A DNA stretch of 64,000 nucleotides from Streptosporangium sandarakinum (GTDB taxonomy: Bacteria > Actinomycetota > Actinomycetes > Streptosporangiales > Streptosporangiaceae): NCBI RefSeq assembly GCF_013409935.1, contig NZ_JACCCO010000001.1, positions 2,542,001 to 2,606,000 on the forward strand, read 5' to 3'. The notes under the pieces are model-generated. The model was not told where the DNA came from. It did no database searches and worked only from the letters and a program-made list of their open reading frames with translations. This document shows, in pieces, positions 1 through 9,082 of the stretch. Numbering within the stretch: the stretch's first letter is position 1; each line of letters opens with the position of its first letter. The translations under genes were made by a program, and so were the position numbers.

Positions 1-917
1 TCGGTCCGCCACGCGAAGGCGTCACCGATCCGGTACGCCGAGACCAGCGCCCGGGGCTCGCCGTCGATCGTCCGGAGCGCCCCCATCGGCTCCAGCTCGA
101 ACGCGGTCACCAGGCGCTCGTCGCGGACCAGCGCCTGCAGCCAGGCGAAGACGTGGGTCTGCGACAGAGCGGTGGCGCTGCGGCCCGTGCTCGGCCTGCC
201 GTGCAGGCCGACGCCGGTGAAGGTGGAGAAGGGGCTGGTCTTACGGGCGGCGCGGGCGGCGTAGGACAGCACCGAACGCGACGCCTTGCCGCCCGGCCGC
301 AGGTCCGTCAGGTCCACGTGCCGCAGCAGGCCGGCGCTGGCGTGCGCGATGCCGGTGGACAGCGCGGACTCGGCGAGCAGCGCGCCCAGCCGCCGCCCGG
401 CCCCCGCGGTCTCCTCCTCGTAGACGGCGGGCAGCCGGCCGAGCAGGTCCGCGCGGGTGCGGGCCGCCGCGCTCCAGCGACGGAACAGCGAGGCGTCGTC
501 GCCGTCCAGCTCGGCGGCGATGCGGCCGAGGTCCTCCGCACCGGCCCCGGGCCGCCTGTCGCCGTGCGTGGCGCGCCTGACCTTCAGCACCAGCCGCCGC
601 AGCGCGGGGTCGTGGTCCAGGCGGGGCACGAGCCGGTAGAGGACGTCGCTGACCGGGTCGGCCAGCCCGGCGAGGATCTCCTCGGCCGCGGCGGTCTCGT
701 CCAGCAGCCGCCCGGTCTCCACCAGGTCGAGGTCGGCCGCGGCGGCGGGCAGCCCGCTCACCCGGTCGATCCGCAGGTCACCCACCTCGCCGTCCGCCAG
801 GGCGTGGGCGGCGCGCTCGCCGTCCGCCAGGGCGGGGGCCACGTGCCCGGCGTCCGGCGGGACGGGCGCGGCGTGCTCGCCGTCCGGCCGGGCGGGAGGC
901 GGGAGGATCACGGTCAT
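1..917 (-). CDS. LanB-type lantibiotic dehydratase, N-terminal part (runs off window)
   Basis: The first 305 or so residues of a protein that continues past the left edge. The reading frame starts at an ATG whose first bases overlap the TGA of the upstream M50 gene (TGATG), so translation is coupled. After a Pro/Ala-rich start with two ALADGE repeats, the sequence becomes a Lant_dehydr_N-like domain, with RKTSPFSTFTGVGLHG near residue 240. That motif matches the conserved (R)xxPFGxF-type block of LanB glutamylation domains. In this family the domain transfers glutamate from Glu-tRNA to Ser/Thr of a precursor peptide before elimination to dehydroalanine or dehydrobutyrine. A split elimination domain (LanB C-terminal) could lie to the left and cannot be seen. 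The five Ser/Thr-rich peptides just upstream are the obvious substrates (inferred). The family assignment is fairly sure; the exact subclass is not. Confidence 0.82.
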   Translation of the reverse strand, partial: MTVILPPPARPDGEHAAPVPPDAGHVAPALADGERAAHALADGEVGDLRIDRVSGLPAAAADLDLVETGRLLDETAAAEEILAGLADPVSDVLYRLVPRLDHDPALRRLVLKVRRATHGDRRPGAGAEDLGRIAAELDGDDASLFRRWSAAARTRADLLGRLPAVYEEETAGAGRRLGALLAESALSTGIAHASAGLLRHVDLTDLRPGGKASRSVLSYAARAARKTSPFSTFTGVGLHGRPSTGRSATALSQTHVFAWLQALVRDERLVTAFELEPMGALRTIDGEPRALVSAYRIGDAFAWRT

Positions 918-2083
918 CAGACGATCCCTCCGATCATGTTCCACAGGTTCCGCAGCACCAGTACGGCCAGGCCCACCGCGTACAGCAGGCACAGGGCGCC
1001 GAACAGCAGGTATCCCGCCCGCCTCCAGCGGCCCAGCGCGTGCATACCGGACGGGAGCGGCGAGCGCAGCGCCACGTGGGCCAGGTAGGCGAAGGCCCGG
1101 CCGCGGAGGTTGACCGCGCCGCTCGCGGCCGTGATGGCGTGGTAGCCGTCGGAGGGCAGCAGCGGGTTGAGGTTGACCACGGTCAGCATGGTCTGCAGGA
1201 CCAGCAGCACGTAGGCGATGTCGCCCACCTGCCCCGGGACGGTCAGCGCGACGACGCCGGCGGCGCCGTACCAGACCTGGTCGTTCAGCGGACCGGCCAG
1301 GGCGATCATCACCCGGCCGCCGCGGCTCCTGACCCGGTAGGCGTCGGTCCGGTCGACGTAGGCGACCGGCATGAAGTAGAGCATCAGGCCGATCCCCGCC
1401 TCCCTGATGGGGGCGCGGAGATACTGGCAGACCAGCGCGTGCGCGGCCTCGTGGAAGATCACCTGGACGATCAGGATCGGCATGGCCGTCCACCACAGCG
1501 CGGGGTAGCCGTGGCCGGCCGGGTGGAGCAGCGCGTACAGGCCGACGACCATGCCGGCGAGCGCCGTCGCCAGCACCGCGGCGTTGAGCACCCGGACGGG
1601 GAGCCGCCGCAGCAGCGTGGCGAGCGGTTCCATGACGTGCCCGACACGGCCGGTGAGCTTGAGTCTGGGCATGTGCTCGCGGAGCGAGAATTTCATGATC
1701 TTCGATCTGCGGTCCGGCTCGCGCGGCTCGACGGTCAGCACGCCCGCCTGCCGCAGGTCGTCGAGGAAGGCGCCGACGCGGGCGCGGGCCGTCTCCCGGT
1801 CGTCCCGGTGGGCGGTGAGCCGGTCGAGGATCGCCCCGCCCGTGTTGCTGCCGTCGAGCAGGTCGAGCATGCGGACGCCGGCGGGGGTGAGGGCGAGGTA
1901 GCGCCCGGTGGCGGAGTTGTACAGGAGCGGCCGGTCGTCGATACCGGTGATCACCTCGACGTCCGGCCTGATCTGCAGCGGAACGGAGACCATCCAGTCG
2001 GTCTCGGGGCCGGCCGGACCGTGCGCCGCGGTACGGCCTGCCGCCGCCGGACCGGCGGAGGTATCCTGGGGGGCGGATCGCAT
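917..2083 (-). CDS. PqqD-like/M50 membrane zinc metalloprotease
   Basis: A protein of 388 residues. Residues of roughly 30-115 (from RPDVEVITGIDDRPLLY onward) look like a PqqD-type winged helix, the RRE fold that binds RiPP leader peptides. The rest is a multi-spanning membrane domain with the M50 zinc motif HEAAH inside a hydrophobic helix and a second motif NPLLPSDGYH, which supplies the third metal ligand in site-2-type proteases. Hydrophobic segments flank both, with a last one near the C-terminus. Start chosen at the ATG at 2083, preceded by AAAGG six bases upstream; an in-frame extension further upstream lacks a ribosome site. It lies between the precursor peptides and the LanB gene and is translationally coupled to LanB. 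Likely role: leader removal and/or release at the membrane, as proposed for YydH-like proteases (inference). Confidence 0.8.
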   Translation of the reverse strand: MRSAPQDTSAGPAAAGRTAAHGPAGPETDWMVSVPLQIRPDVEVITGIDDRPLLYNSATGRYLALTPAGVRMLDLLDGSNTGGAILDRLTAHRDDRETARARVGAFLDDLRQAGVLTVEPREPDRRSKIMKFSLREHMPRLKLTGRVGHVMEPLATLLRRLPVRVLNAAVLATALAGMVVGLYALLHPAGHGYPALWWTAMPILIVQVIFHEAAHALVCQYLRAPIREAGIGLMLYFMPVAYVDRTDAYRVRSRGGRVMIALAGPLNDQVWYGAAGVVALTVPGQVGDIAYVLLVLQTMLTVVNLNPLLPSDGYHAITAASGAVNLRGRAFAYLAHVALRSPLPSGMHALGRWRRAGYLLFGALCLLYAVGLAVLVLRNLWNMIGGIV

Positions 2084-2169
2084 AATGCGCCTTTCTGGTC
2101 TCTGCGTCGAGGGTGCTGCCTTCACCCTCGACGGCTCGCGGATCGGAGCCGCATCGCGCTGAGAGCGCT

Positions 2170-2204
2170 GGGAGCGCCGGGACCTCACGGGTCCCGGCGC
2201 TCCC
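2170..2204 (-). terminator. 15-bp perfect hairpin between precursor array and M50 gene
   Basis: GGGAGCGCCGGGACC and its exact complement flank a 5-base loop. It lies directly after the last precursor gene and before the M50 start. There is no clear T-run on the minus strand, so it may be a partial terminator or an RNA end stabiliser that lets precursor mRNA exceed enzyme mRNA (inference). Confidence 0.6.
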
Positions 2205-2217
2205 GCGTTCGCGGGGA

Positions 2218-2397
2218 TCAGCCCCCGCTGCTGGAGAAGGTGGAGGCGGTGCTGGCCGACGAGCCGGGGCAGCTCGCGGTGCCGGCGGTGAAGGCCGTGT
2301 TGGCGGTGGTGAAGCCCGCCGAGGTCACCTCGTCCAGTTCCTCGGTGCCCAGGTCCTCGGCCGCCAGGTCGATCCGGTCCTTGCTGACGTCGCTCAT
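2218..2397 (-). CDS. RiPP precursor peptide 5 (59 aa)
   Basis: A 59-residue peptide with an acidic N-terminal leader (SKDRIDLAAEDLGTEELDE) and a C-terminal part made almost only of Ser, Thr, Ala and Gly with one Cys (Cys43). It shares DEVTSAGFTTANTAFTAG with its neighbour precursor 4 and the block AGTASCPGSSAST with precursors 1, 3 and 4, ending in SSSGG. ATG start at 2397 with an AAGGA-type ribosome site upstream. Such an acidic leader plus Ser/Thr/Cys core beside YcaO, SagB and LanB genes marks it as substrate for azole formation and dehydration. The leader-core boundary cannot be fixed from sequence; TSAG or TAG just before the conserved block are candidates. Confidence 0.85.
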   Translation of the reverse strand: MSDVSKDRIDLAAEDLGTEELDEVTSAGFTTANTAFTAGTASCPGSSASTASTFSSSGG

Positions 2398-2667
2398 GGT
2401 TCTCTCTTTCCTTCGTGGTGGCCGGGAGCTCCCTCGCTGTGGTCGGGAGCCCCCGTGGTCAGAAGCCTTCGCCGGCCGGGAGGGCCGGGTGGGGTGCCAC
2501 GGGAGCGCTGCCTTCGTTCCCGGGGCACCCGTCCCCGCGCCGTTCCCGGATCAGTTGCCGGTGCTGGAGAAGGACGACCCGGTGCTGGCCGACGACGCCG
2601 GGCAGCTGGCCGAGCCGGCCGTGAAGGCCGTGTTGGCGGTGGTGAAGCCCGCCGAGGTCACCTCGTC
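2288..2667. repeat. 47-bp identical direct repeats inside precursors 4 and 5
   Basis: Positions 2288-2334 and 2621-2667 carry the same 47 bases with no mismatch, encoding the shared EVTSAGFTTANTAFT segment. The flanking leader and core sequences are similar but diverged. This points to recent tandem duplication or gene conversion between the two precursor genes. Confidence 0.85.
2492..2530 (-). other. Hairpin between precursors 5 and 4
   Basis: Inverted repeat GGGTGCCACGGGA / TCCCGGGGCACCC, 12 pairs and one mismatch, loop of 13 bases, in the 153-bp gap between two precursor genes. It could be a processing or attenuation site in the polycistronic precursor mRNA; no T-run is visible. Confidence 0.45.
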
Positions 2668-2739
2668 GAGACCCTCGGCGGCCAGGTCCTCAGCCGCCAG
2701 GTCGATCCGGTCCTTGTCGTGGTCGTTCATCTCGTTCAT
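2551..2739 (-). CDS. RiPP precursor peptide 4 (62 aa)
   Basis: A 62-residue peptide with leader residues including DRIDLAAEDLAAEGLDE, then DEVTSAGFTTANTAFTAG (shared with precursor 5), then AGSASCPASSAST around Cys46 and a Ser/Thr/Gly tail ending STGN. The first ATG (2739) has a textbook AAGGAGG six bases upstream, so it is preferred over the in-frame ATG at 2730. It is the closest paralogue of precursor 5. Predicted substrate of the YcaO/SagB and LanB enzymes of the cluster (inferred from context). Confidence 0.87.
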   Translation of the reverse strand: MNEMNDHDKDRIDLAAEDLAAEGLDEVTSAGFTTANTAFTAGSASCPASSASTGSSFSSTGN

Positions 2740-2757
2740 CTCGTTCCTCCTTGTCGA

Positions 2758-2931
2758 TCAGCCGAAAGACGAGCCGCTGGAAGCGCTGGAAGCGGTGGAG
2801 GCGGGGCAGGAGGCCGATCCGGCGCAGCCGGCGGTGCTCCAGGTGCCCAGCAGGTTGGTGTCGGCGAGCTCCTCGACGGCGAGCTCCTCGGGCTCCTCCG
2901 CGAACAGGTCGATGTCGTTCTCGTCGGCCAT
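2758..2931 (-). CDS. RiPP precursor peptide 3 (57 aa)
   Basis: A 57-residue peptide with very acidic leader ENDIDLFAEEPEELAVEEL and core-like tail LLGTWSTAGCAGSASCPAS followed by a run of Ser, Thr, Ala and Gly ending SSFG. It has two Cys (36 and 42), unlike the other members, and a Trp before the conserved block. ATG at 2931 is preceded by AAAGGA; a TTG further upstream is in frame but less likely. The second Cys would allow an extra thiazol(in)e. Belongs to the same precursor family by the IDLFAEE leader motif and AGSASCPASTASS block. Confidence 0.87.
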   Translation of the reverse strand: MADENDIDLFAEEPEELAVEELADTNLLGTWSTAGCAGSASCPASTASSASSGSSFG

Positions 2932-3046
2932 GGTGGTCGGTCCTTTCAAGGGGTTGGGGTTTGGAGTTCGAGGTCGTGCGGTCTGCCGAGGAATGCCGGG
3001 TGGTGGCTCACCCCGCGTCCCCCGTGCGGGGGCGGAGGCAGGACGC

Positions 3047-3157
3047 TCAGGCCAGCGTGCTGGCGGTGCTCATGGACGCCAGCAGCGTGGTCTCGTCGAG
3101 CTGGTACAGGTACAGCTCGTCGTCACTGATCTCCTCGGCGAAAAGATCCATCTCCAC
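3047..3157 (-). CDS. RiPP precursor-like peptide 2 (36 aa, no Cys)
   Basis: A 36-residue peptide starting at GTG 3157 (GAGGAGA seven to eight bases upstream) or ATG 3151. It keeps the leader motif of the family (MDLFAEEI, compare IDLFAEE and VDLYAEDL in its neighbours) followed by SDDELYLYQLDE and a short tail TTLLASMSTASTLA. It lacks Cys and the ASCP block, so it is either a divergent precursor, a shortened one, or a leader-only regulatory decoy. Its position inside the array, own ribosome site and motif support it being translated; its function is unknown. Confidence 0.68.
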   Translation of the reverse strand: MEMDLFAEEISDDELYLYQLDETTLLASMSTASTLA

Positions 3158-3199
3158 TTCCGACTCTCCTCGGACGGTTCAGGGGGTCAGCGGGGCCGA

Positions 3200-3382
3200 T
3201 CAGCCCCAGGTGCCCGCCGTGGTCAGCGAGCTGGCGGAGCTGGCCGGGCAGGACGCCGAGCCGGCGGTGGTCAGCGAGCTGAGGGAGGCGAGCGCGGTCT
3301 CGCCGGGGAGGTCCTCGGCCTCCACGTCGGTCAGGTCCTCCGCGTAGAGGTCCACCGGCTCGTTCTTCTTGGCGTCACCCAT
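3200..3382 (-). CDS. RiPP precursor peptide 1 (60 aa)
   Basis: A 60-residue peptide, first of the precursor array in the direction of transcription. Leader with VDLYAEDLTDVEAEDLPGE; tail ALASLSSLTTAGSASCPASS followed by ASSLTTAGTWG, with Cys45 inside the conserved AGSASCPASSASS block. The motif SLTTAG occurs on both sides of the block. ATG start at 3382 with a GAGAGGAAG ribosome region upstream. It lies 95 bases after the second SagB gene. Predicted substrate of the cluster's azole-forming and dehydrating enzymes. Confidence 0.86.
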   Translation of the reverse strand: MGDAKKNEPVDLYAEDLTDVEAEDLPGETALASLSSLTTAGSASCPASSASSLTTAGTWG

Positions 3383-3415
3383 CTCGTTCTTCCTCTCCGT
3401 GGGTTCTTCCTCGTT

Positions 3416-3472
3416 CTCCGTACGGCGGGCACCGCACGGGGCTTCTCTCCGTACGGCGGGCGCCGCACGGGG
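3416..3472. repeat. 26-bp tandem repeat upstream of precursor 1
   Basis: Two copies (3416-3441 and 3447-3472) of a 26-base unit beginning CTCCGTACGGCGGGC, with one mismatch, in the gap between the second SagB gene and the first precursor. Each contains the palindrome CCGTACGG. Role unknown. Confidence 0.7.
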
Positions 3473-3476
3473 GTCT

Positions 3477-4213
3477 TCAGGGGGCGGCCGGGTAGCCCAG
3501 CGACACCGCGAACAGCTGCCGCTGCCGGTAGCCGTCCAGGTCGACCAGGGGCCGCATGCCCGACTGCAGGAACCCGGCGAAGACGCTGCCGGCCAGGCCG
3601 TGCGCGCAGCTCTCCACCAGGGCCGCGTACGCCAGGCCGGAGGCTCTGGCCAGCAGCGTGCGGTGGCCGTGGGCGCCGTGCCGCCGCAGTGCGGTGGACA
3701 GCGAGCCGGTGACCGCGAGGATGACGGGGCTGGCGGCGTACTCGATCTGCAGCACCATCTCCTCGGCGGCCCGCCCGTCGGCGAGCCCGGCGAGCGGCAC
3801 CAGGCGGGCGCCGTCCTCGTCGGCCCGGTAGAGGGCGGGGGCCAGGCCGGCGACCCGGCGGGCCGCGACCAGCACGCCCAGGCCGTTGCCGTCCGCCCAC
3901 TCCTCGGGCCAGGCCTCGCGGTCCAGCCGGAACGCCGTCGCCAGGCCGGCGGCGACCACCTCGACGGGGACCGGCCGCTCGGCGTAGTCCCGGATCGACA
4001 CCCGGGTCCGCAGGACGTCCTCCAGCGGTCGTCCGGACTTCGGGGCCGCCACCGGGCGGACCTCGGTGAGCCCGGCGGGGACCGGCCGGCGGGGGCCGAC
4101 CGGCGGGACCGGCTCGCCGTTCCGCCTCGGTCCCGTCCGCACGTCCTCGGCGGTCAGCCTGCTCTGCTCCCGCAGCAGGGCGAAGAGCGTGGTGTGGTCG
4201 CGCAGCGAGGTCG

Positions 4214-4217
<4 letters not shown>
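3477..4217 (-). CDS. SagB-family (nitroreductase-like) azoline dehydrogenase, second copy
   Basis: A protein of 246 residues. The central RTRVSIRDYAERPVPVEVVA matches the R-S-x-R-x-Y/F start of nitroreductase/SagB domains, which bind FMN and oxidise azolines to azoles. Near the C-terminus HGLAGSVFAGFLQSGM and the end LFAVSLGYPAAP match the usual closing elements (G-x-xG...LGYP). No leader-binding domain is attached. Its ATG overlaps the stop of the upstream E1-like/SagB fusion (ATGA), so the two should be made together and may form a heteromeric or duplicated dehydrogenase. The residues that would bind FMN phosphate (the Arg-rich start) are present, so there is no sign of decay. Confidence 0.82.
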
Positions 4218-6118
<1,901 letters not shown>

Positions 6119-6132
6119 GTTTCGTCCCATCA

Positions 6133-6786
6133 CTAGTGTCCGGCGGCCGGGGCGAGCAGCTCCGGCAGCTCGTCGGCGAGGTCGCGCCAGGTCGATTCGC
6201 GCTGGTCGGGGGTGGAACGGCAGCGGCGGCAGCCGTGCACGCCGACGACCGTGGAACGGCCCAGCGTCCCGTCGAGCAGGTGGACGTGGCGCACGTGCCC
6301 GGCCTCGGCGGCGCCGCCGTCGGCGAGCAGCGAGTCCGTCAGCCGGACCGTCAGCAGCGCCGCCAGCTCGGTGTGGTGCGGCAGGTGACCTCCGGGCCCC
6401 AGGGCGGGGTCGGCGTCGTAGGCGCCGGCCAGCACGGCGCCGAGGTGGTGGGTCGGGTCGTGCTGGCGGCGGCGCGTCGCGAAGCAGCGGGCGCAGGCGC
6501 CGTGCCCGGGGGCGGCGACCGGTCCGACCCGCAGGCGGGGGTGCTCCAGCACGACGGGGAACCAGGGCGTCCGGTAGGCGAAGGACGCGCCGTCCAGGGT
6601 CTCCTCCAGCCGCGGCGCGGGCCGGAAGGAGGCCAGCACCCGCACCCTGGCGGCCGGCCAGAGCGAGGGGTCCAGGTGGCCGTGCTCGTCGGCCGGGGTG
6701 ACGGCGACGCCGTCCCGGAGCTCGCGCACCCGGCCGGCCACCGCCGCGCCGAAGCCGCCCAGCGTGATCATGTGAAGCTCGTGCAT
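6133..6786 (-). CDS. Small E1-like (Ocin-ThiF-like) cyclodehydratase partner
   Basis: A protein of 217 residues. It has a short N-terminal hydrophobic strand region (MHELHMITLGGFGAAVAG) and two CxxC pairs, CARC at 98-101 and CRRC at 186-189, the zinc tetrathiolate typical of the E1-like partners of YcaO enzymes in azole RiPP clusters. The ATP-binding part of a true E1 enzyme is absent, as usual in the Ocin-ThiF-like group, where the partner delivers the leader-bound peptide to YcaO. ATG at 6786 lies 17 bases after the YcaO stop. Good match in context; identity of the exact family should be confirmed by profile search. Confidence 0.75.
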   Translation of the reverse strand: MHELHMITLGGFGAAVAGRVRELRDGVAVTPADEHGHLDPSLWPAARVRVLASFRPAPRLEETLDGASFAYRTPWFPVVLEHPRLRVGPVAAPGHGACARCFATRRRQHDPTHHLGAVLAGAYDADPALGPGGHLPHHTELAALLTVRLTDSLLADGGAAEAGHVRHVHLLDGTLGRSTVVGVHGCRRCRSTPDQRESTWRDLADELPELLAPAAGH

Positions 6787-6803
6787 CGCGGTGTCCTTCC
6801 TCG

Positions 6804-8297
6804 TCAGGCGAACGGCTGGGGCAGCGGGTTGAGGTCGGCCTCGGCGTGCACCGGGTAACCCATCCGGGCCGGGGCCTCGTACAGGCGGGGATGCGCGGTG
6901 TAGCGGGCCGTGTGGACGAAGGAGAGCGGCATGAGCTGCGGGATGATCACCCGGACCACCCGGAAGCCGACGTCCCTGGCCTCGTCCGTGGTGATCTCGA
7001 CGGCGATCACGTCGCAGCCGGCCGCGCCGAGCCGCTCGACCAGCAGGCGCAGGTCGCCCGCGGCGGTCCCGGTGGACAGGTCCGGCATGGCCGACAGCGG
7101 CCGGCGTTCCCGGCCGTCCAGCAGGAAGGCGAAGTCGCCGGCCCGCTCGGGCGCGCCCATGTAGGAGGCGCCGTGGAAGACGTGCAGGAACTCGTCGGGA
7201 TCGGCCGGCCGGGGCCGGGGCACCTGCATGGCGATCCGCGACGACGCCGACTCCCGCATGATCTTCCCGATCGAGACGGCCGGGTCCAGGTCGGTGTTGC
7301 ACATCACGAGCTGGCCCAGGACCTCGTTGTCCGGCGTCAGGTCGATGGAGTAGACCGTCGGGACGCCGAGGTCGGTGGTCGCGTCGTAGAAGTGCGTCCG
7401 CACGTGCCCGGCCCGGTGCCGCTCCACGTACGGCGCCAGCCGCCCGGGGATCTCGTCCAGCTCGATGCGCGGCCAGGGGATGCGCTGCAGCCAGGTCAGG
7501 GCGATCGCGTCCCGCTCCACCACCTCGCAGATCGCCCCCACCAGCGCCGGGGCGAGGTCGGAGTGGGCCGCGCAGCCGGTCGAGATGGGCATCGTGAGCC
7601 GCTCGGCGGCGGACTTGGCCCGGATGTGCATCCACACCATCACCGCCGGCACCCACACCGGCCGGTTCCCGGTCAGCGACCAGCCCCTGGTCCAGCGCAT
7701 CGGTCCGGCCGGGTCGGGGGTGGTGACGATGCTCTTGGGGTGGGCCAGCTCCCGGGGGGAGCAGCGTGGCACCGTACCCAGGTCGAGCGCCTCGTCGCCG
7801 AGCTCCTCCGCGGTGGCCCAGCGCAGGGCCGCCTCGTCGAAGACGCAGCTGGAGTAGCGCTCCAGCGACTCGGCGACGCAGAGCCGGCCGGCGCGCTCGG
7901 TGCCGAGGCCGCCGCCCGCGCCGTCCATGCCGCCGCGGATGTCGGAGCCCGCGGCGGACTCGGCGATGTTCGGCGAGACCGCGGTCAGGTCGCCCATGGA
8001 GGCGGTGAAGATCGCGAACCGGGGTTCGCCGGGGTGGTTGGGGAGCCGCCGCACGCGGCTGGCGAGGCCGTACGGGCCCATCAGGCGGTCCAGCTCGGCC
8101 AGCGCGCCCAGGGGCTCGGCGGCGGGGGCCGCCTCGGGGCCGGCGGCGCTCGTCACCTCGGGTGCGGCGGTGCCCTTCGCTTCGGTTCCGGCGGCGCTCG
8201 TCACCTCGGGTGCGGCGGTGCCCTTCGTCTCGGTTCCGGTGGCGCTCGTCACCTCGGGTGCGGCGGTGCCCTTCGTCTCGGTTCCGGTGGCGCTCAT
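6804..8297 (-). CDS. YcaO cyclodehydratase (azoline-forming)
   Basis: A protein of 497 residues. After an unusual repetitive N-terminus (residues 2-49) comes a YcaO domain with conserved CVAESLERYSS (about 140-150) and AICEVVERDAIALTW (about 255-269), glutamates that bind Mg-ATP in this family. The C-terminus NPLPQPFA is the Pro-rich tail that in azole-forming YcaO proteins reaches into the active site. The enzyme uses ATP to activate a backbone amide so Cys, Ser or Thr side chains cyclise to thiazolines or oxazolines. Its ATG overlaps the stop of the permease gene (ATGA). Together with the E1-like partner it should act on the downstream precursors. Confidence 0.92.
   Translation of the reverse strand: MSATGTETKGTAAPEVTSATGTETKGTAAPEVTSAAGTEAKGTAAPEVTSAAGPEAAPAAEPLGALAELDRLMGPYGLASRVRRLPNHPGEPRFAIFTASMGDLTAVSPNIAESAAGSDIRGGMDGAGGGLGTERAGRLCVAESLERYSSCVFDEAALRWATAEELGDEALDLGTVPRCSPRELAHPKSIVTTPDPAGPMRWTRGWSLTGNRPVWVPAVMVWMHIRAKSAAERLTMPISTGCAAHSDLAPALVGAICEVVERDAIALTWLQRIPWPRIELDEIPGRLAPYVERHRAGHVRTHFYDATTDLGVPTVYSIDLTPDNEVLGQLVMCNTDLDPAVSIGKIMRESASSRIAMQVPRPRPADPDEFLHVFHGASYMGAPERAGDFAFLLDGRERRPLSAMPDLSTGTAAGDLRLLVERLGAAGCDVIAVEITTDEARDVGFRVVRVIIPQLMPLSFVHTARYTAHPRLYEAPARMGYPVHAEADLNPLPQPFA
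8151..8294. repeat. 48-bp tandem repeat, three copies, in the YcaO N-terminus
   Basis: Three copies of a 48-base unit encode SATGTETKGTAAPEVT (the third has SAAGTEAK) at residues 2-49, with a degenerate fourth start. Such an N-terminal array is not part of known YcaO folds and probably varies in length between strains. Confidence 0.9.
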
Positions 8298-9082
8298 CGC
8301 TTCTCACCGTCCGTCCAGCTGAACAGGGAGACGGCCCCGGCGGCGGCGACGAGCGCCACCCCGGCCATCACCAGCCAGCTCGTGACCACCGATCCCCCGG
8401 CCACCCCGGTCAGGTCCTGACGCAGCGCGTCGGCGAAGTAGGTGGTCGGCAGGTGCCCGGCCACGGTGCGCACCGCCTCCGGCAGGATCTCCATGGGCAG
8501 GAAGACCCCCGAGAGCATCAGCAGCACCGGCATGGCCAGCGCCAGCACGCCGTTGGCCAGCTCCGCGTTGCGCATCCGCGCCGCCACCAGGTAGCCGGCC
8601 GCGAAGAGCATGACCAAACCCAGCGCGCAGGTGACCAGGAGCCTGCCGATCGCCGACGGCTGCAGGAAACCCGTGGCCAGGGCGGCGGCCGACAGTACGG
8701 CGAGCTGGGCGAGCGCGATGACCAGCCGGACGGGCGCCTGGGCCAGGATGAAGGTCGTCCGGCGCAGCGGCGTGGTGCCGAGCATGCGCAGCGTGCCCTG
8801 CTGTCGCATCATGATCAGCGGGGTGGCGGTGCCGAAGAAGGCCAGCGACATGAACGCCATCATCAGCACCGCGGGGATGCCCGACCGGACGGGGTCGAAG
8901 CCGCCGCCCTCCGAGGGGTTGAGCGTGCCCATGAACAGGAACATCGCCATGAACAGCAGGGGGAAGACCAGGACGAAGAAGAAGCTCTTCGGGTCCCTGA
9001 CCAGCTCGCGGGCGCTGGCCCGGGTCAGCTCCGCGAAGGCGCCGGGCCGGCCTCCGGCCGCGGGCGGGGTGACGGCCGTCAT
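8294..9082 (-). CDS. ABC-2 type transporter permease (peptide export)
   Basis: A protein of 262 residues with about six hydrophobic segments. The start of its cytoplasmic part reads FAELTRASARELVRDPKSFF, typical of ABC-2 permeases related to drug and peptide exporters. Later segments include VLFMFMLFAAGYLV-like helices and the signature-like region GVFLPMEILPEAVRTVAGHLP before the last helices. ATG at 9082 overlaps the ATPase stop (ATGA). With the ATPase it forms a two-component exporter, probably for the mature peptide or for self-protection (inference from cluster position). Confidence 0.82.
   Translation of the reverse strand: MTAVTPPAAGGRPGAFAELTRASARELVRDPKSFFFVLVFPLLFMAMFLFMGTLNPSEGGGFDPVRSGIPAVLMMAFMSLAFFGTATPLIMMRQQGTLRMLGTTPLRRTTFILAQAPVRLVIALAQLAVLSAAALATGFLQPSAIGRLLVTCALGLVMLFAAGYLVAARMRNAELANGVLALAMPVLLMLSGVFLPMEILPEAVRTVAGHLPTTYFADALRQDLTGVAGGSVVTSWLVMAGVALVAAAGAVSLFSWTDGEKR

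Noticed and set aside
1040..3712. Very long plus-strand open frame across the precursor region
   Set aside because: It runs antisense through the M50 gene and the precursors, has Arg/Gly/Ala-type composition of a frame shadow in high-GC DNA, and shows no domain.
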